In this document: positions 62,684 through 64,000 of the stretch, in pieces | How positions within the stretch are numbered: the stretch's first letter is position 1 | Layout: each line of letters starts with the position of its first letter | From: Pseudomonas citronellolis | Lineage (GTDB): Bacteria; Pseudomonadota; Gammaproteobacteria; Pseudomonadales; Pseudomonadaceae | Assembly: GCF_900112375.1 (NCBI RefSeq) | Contig: NZ_FOLS01000010.1 | Span: forward strand, 124,001 to 188,000 | Direction: 5' to 3' | Length of the DNA: 64,000 nt | Translations under genes and position numbers: made by a program | Notes under the pieces: generated by a model | The model's database searches: none | What the model was told of the DNA's origin: nothing | The model's input: the letters and a program-made list of their open reading frames with translations, nothing else

Positions 62684-64000
62684 TCAGACGGACAGCAGGA
62701 GGAACTCCCGCTCCCAGGAACTGATCACCCGCTTGAAGTTCTCGTGCTCGGCACGTTTCACCGCGACGTAGGCGCGGATGAACTTGCTGCCCAGGTACTG
62801 TTCAAGGGTCTTGCTGCCTTCCATGGTTTCCAGTGCCGCCTCGATGGTCAGCGGCAGGCGCAGGTTACGTCGTTCGTAGCCGCGGCCCTTGACCTGGGCA
62901 CTGGGTTTGATGCCTTCGACCATGCCGATGTAGCCGCACAGCAGGCTGGCGGCCAGCGCCAGGTACGGGTTGGCGTCGGCGCCGGCCAGGCGGTTTTCCA
63001 CGCGGCGGTTCTCCGGGTTGGAGTCCGGCACGCGCAGGCCCACGGTGCGGTTCTCCTCGCCCCACTCGACGTTCACCGGCGCCGAGGTGTCGGGCAGGAA
63101 GCGGCGGAACGAGTTGACGTTCGGGGCGAACAGCGGCAGGGCCTCGGGGATGAAGCGCTGCAGGCCGCCGACGTGGTGCAGGAACAGCTCGCTCATGGTG
63201 CCGTCGGCATTGGAGAAGATGTTCTTGCCAGTCTTGAGGTCGACGATGCTCTGGTGCAGGTGCATGGCGCTGCCCGGCTCGCCGGTCATCGGCTTGGCCA
63301 TGAAGGTCGCGGCCACGTTGTGCTTGAGCGCGGCCTCGCGCATGGTGCGCTTGAACACCAGGATCTGGTCGGCCAGGTCCAGGGCGTCGCCGTGACGGAA
63401 GTTGATTTCCATCTGCGCGGTGCCTTCCTCGTGGATCAGCGTATCCAGGTCCAGGCCCTGGGCCTCGCACCAGTCGTACATGTCCTCGAACAGCGGGTCG
63501 AATTCGTTCGCCGCGTCGATGGAGAAGGACTGGCGGCCGGTTTCCTGGCGCCCGGAACGGCCCACGGGGGCCTGCAGCGGGTAGTCGGGGTCGTCGCTGC
63601 GCTTGGTCAGGTAGAACTCCATCTCCGGCGCCACGATCGGCTTCCAGCCCTTGTCGGCGTAGAGCTTGAGCACGCGCTTGAGAATGTTGCGCGGCGACAG
63701 CTCGATGGGGTTGCCGAGCTTGTCGTAGGTGTCGTGGATGACCATCGCGGTGGGCTCGATGGCCCAGGGGACGAGGAACACGGCATTCTCGTCCGGGCGG
63801 CAGACCATATCGATGTCGGCCGGGTCCAGCAGGTCGTAGTAGATGTCGTCCTCGACGTAATCACCGGTCACGGTCTGCAGGAGCACGGACTCCGGCAGGC
63901 GCATGCCCTTCTCGTTGAGGAACTTGTTGGTCGGCGCGATCTTGCCCCGGGCAATCCCGGTCAGGTCGGCGATCAGACATTCCACTTCGGTGATCTTGCG
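62684..64000 (-). CDS. spuB: Glutamate-polyamine ligase SpuB, glutamine synthetase family (5' end outside window)
   Basis: ATP-dependent ligase joining glutamate to putrescine (gamma-glutamylputrescine) as the entry to polyamine catabolism. 438 residues are visible and the frame is open to the window edge (RKITEVECLIADLTG), so perhaps about 15 N-terminal residues are missing. Glutamine-synthetase-type motifs: VAPEMEFYL, NFRHGDALD, MHLHQSIVDLKTGKN, and ENRRVENRLAGADANPYLALAASL. The start at 63983 in this frame is internal and not the real start. Adjacent spuC confirms the polyamine role over nitrogen assimilation. SpuA should lie just beyond the window. Confidence 0.94.
   Translation of the reverse strand, partial: RKITEVECLIADLTGIARGKIAPTNKFLNEKGMRLPESVLLQTVTGDYVEDDIYYDLLDPADIDMVCRPDENAVFLVPWAIEPTAMVIHDTYDKLGNPIELSPRNILKRVLKLYADKGWKPIVAPEMEFYLTKRSDDPDYPLQAPVGRSGRQETGRQSFSIDAANEFDPLFEDMYDWCEAQGLDLDTLIHEEGTAQMEINFRHGDALDLADQILVFKRTMREAALKHNVAATFMAKPMTGEPGSAMHLHQSIVDLKTGKNIFSNADGTMSELFLHHVGGLQRFIPEALPLFAPNVNSFRRFLPDTSAPVNVEWGEENRTVGLRVPDSNPENRRVENRLAGADANPYLALAASLLCGYIGMVEGIKPSAQVKGRGYERRNLRLPLTIEAALETMEGSKTLEQYLGSKFIRAYVAVKRAEHENFKRVISSWEREFLLLSV

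Overview
This window reads as a chromosomal segment of a Pseudomonas of the P. aeruginosa / P. citronellolis / P. nitroreducens type. It is GC-rich with strong third-position C/G bias, and most proteins closely match P. aeruginosa families. From about 8.5 kb to the end the gene order largely follows the PAO1 block PA0353 down to PA0298 (ilvD, nucleobase permease, folA, lgt, ptsP, rppH, ilvA, rpiA, carP, polyamine ABC transporter, carO, serA, hacB, spuH-spuB). The left end (arcA-arcB-arcC-fabY) matches PA5171-PA5174, which lies elsewhere in PAO1, so a rearrangement junction falls near 5.5-6.9 kb. These PAO1 comparisons come from memory, not from a search.

Layout. 0-5.5 kb: arginine deiminase pathway (arcA truncated by the window edge) and the fatty-acid initiation synthase FabY. 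5.9-13.2 kb: HDOD protein, RlmI-type methyltransferase, ilvD, an orphan type IV pilin in lower-GC DNA, a nucleobase permease and a metallophosphoesterase. 13.4-18.4 kb: a coupled GTPase/membrane-protein pair (DUF3482/DUF2868) and a coupled pair of paralogous exported proteins of unknown function. 18.4-33.4 kb: mainly housekeeping genes (folA, lgt, ptsP, rppH, ilvA, rpiA), a diguanylate cyclase, the beta-propeller protein CarP and an AraC regulator. 33.7-40.5 kb: a polyamine ABC transporter, an APC permease and an acetylpolyamine amidohydrolase. 40.9-55.3 kb: carO and a CarP paralogue, D-2-hydroxyglutarate dehydrogenase divergent from serA, a run of small exported or poorly known proteins, and an AraC regulator divergent from a HacB-type acylase. 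55.7-64 kb: the spuBCDEFGH polyamine uptake and catabolism cluster on the minus strand (spuB truncated by the window edge).

Functional theme. Arginine and polyamine metabolism recurs: arginine catabolism at the left, two complete PotABCD-like importers, a single-component transporter, deacetylation of acetylpolyamines, gamma-glutamylation (SpuB) and transamination (SpuC). CarO and CarP, reported calcium-response proteins in P. aeruginosa, are both here.

The most interesting signals are regulatory. Four 11-bp-phased half-sites precede carO and two precede carP at nearly the same distance from the start codon. A 41-bp ungapped motif is shared upstream of the polyamine ABC operon and the APC permease. 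A 9-bp inverted repeat sits between the AraC gene and hacB. Intergenic regions are rich in Pseudomonas-type palindromic repeats, a 7-bp tandem array and a 113-bp tandem duplication. I saw no rRNA, tRNA, CRISPR, IS, prophage or recognisable defence system.
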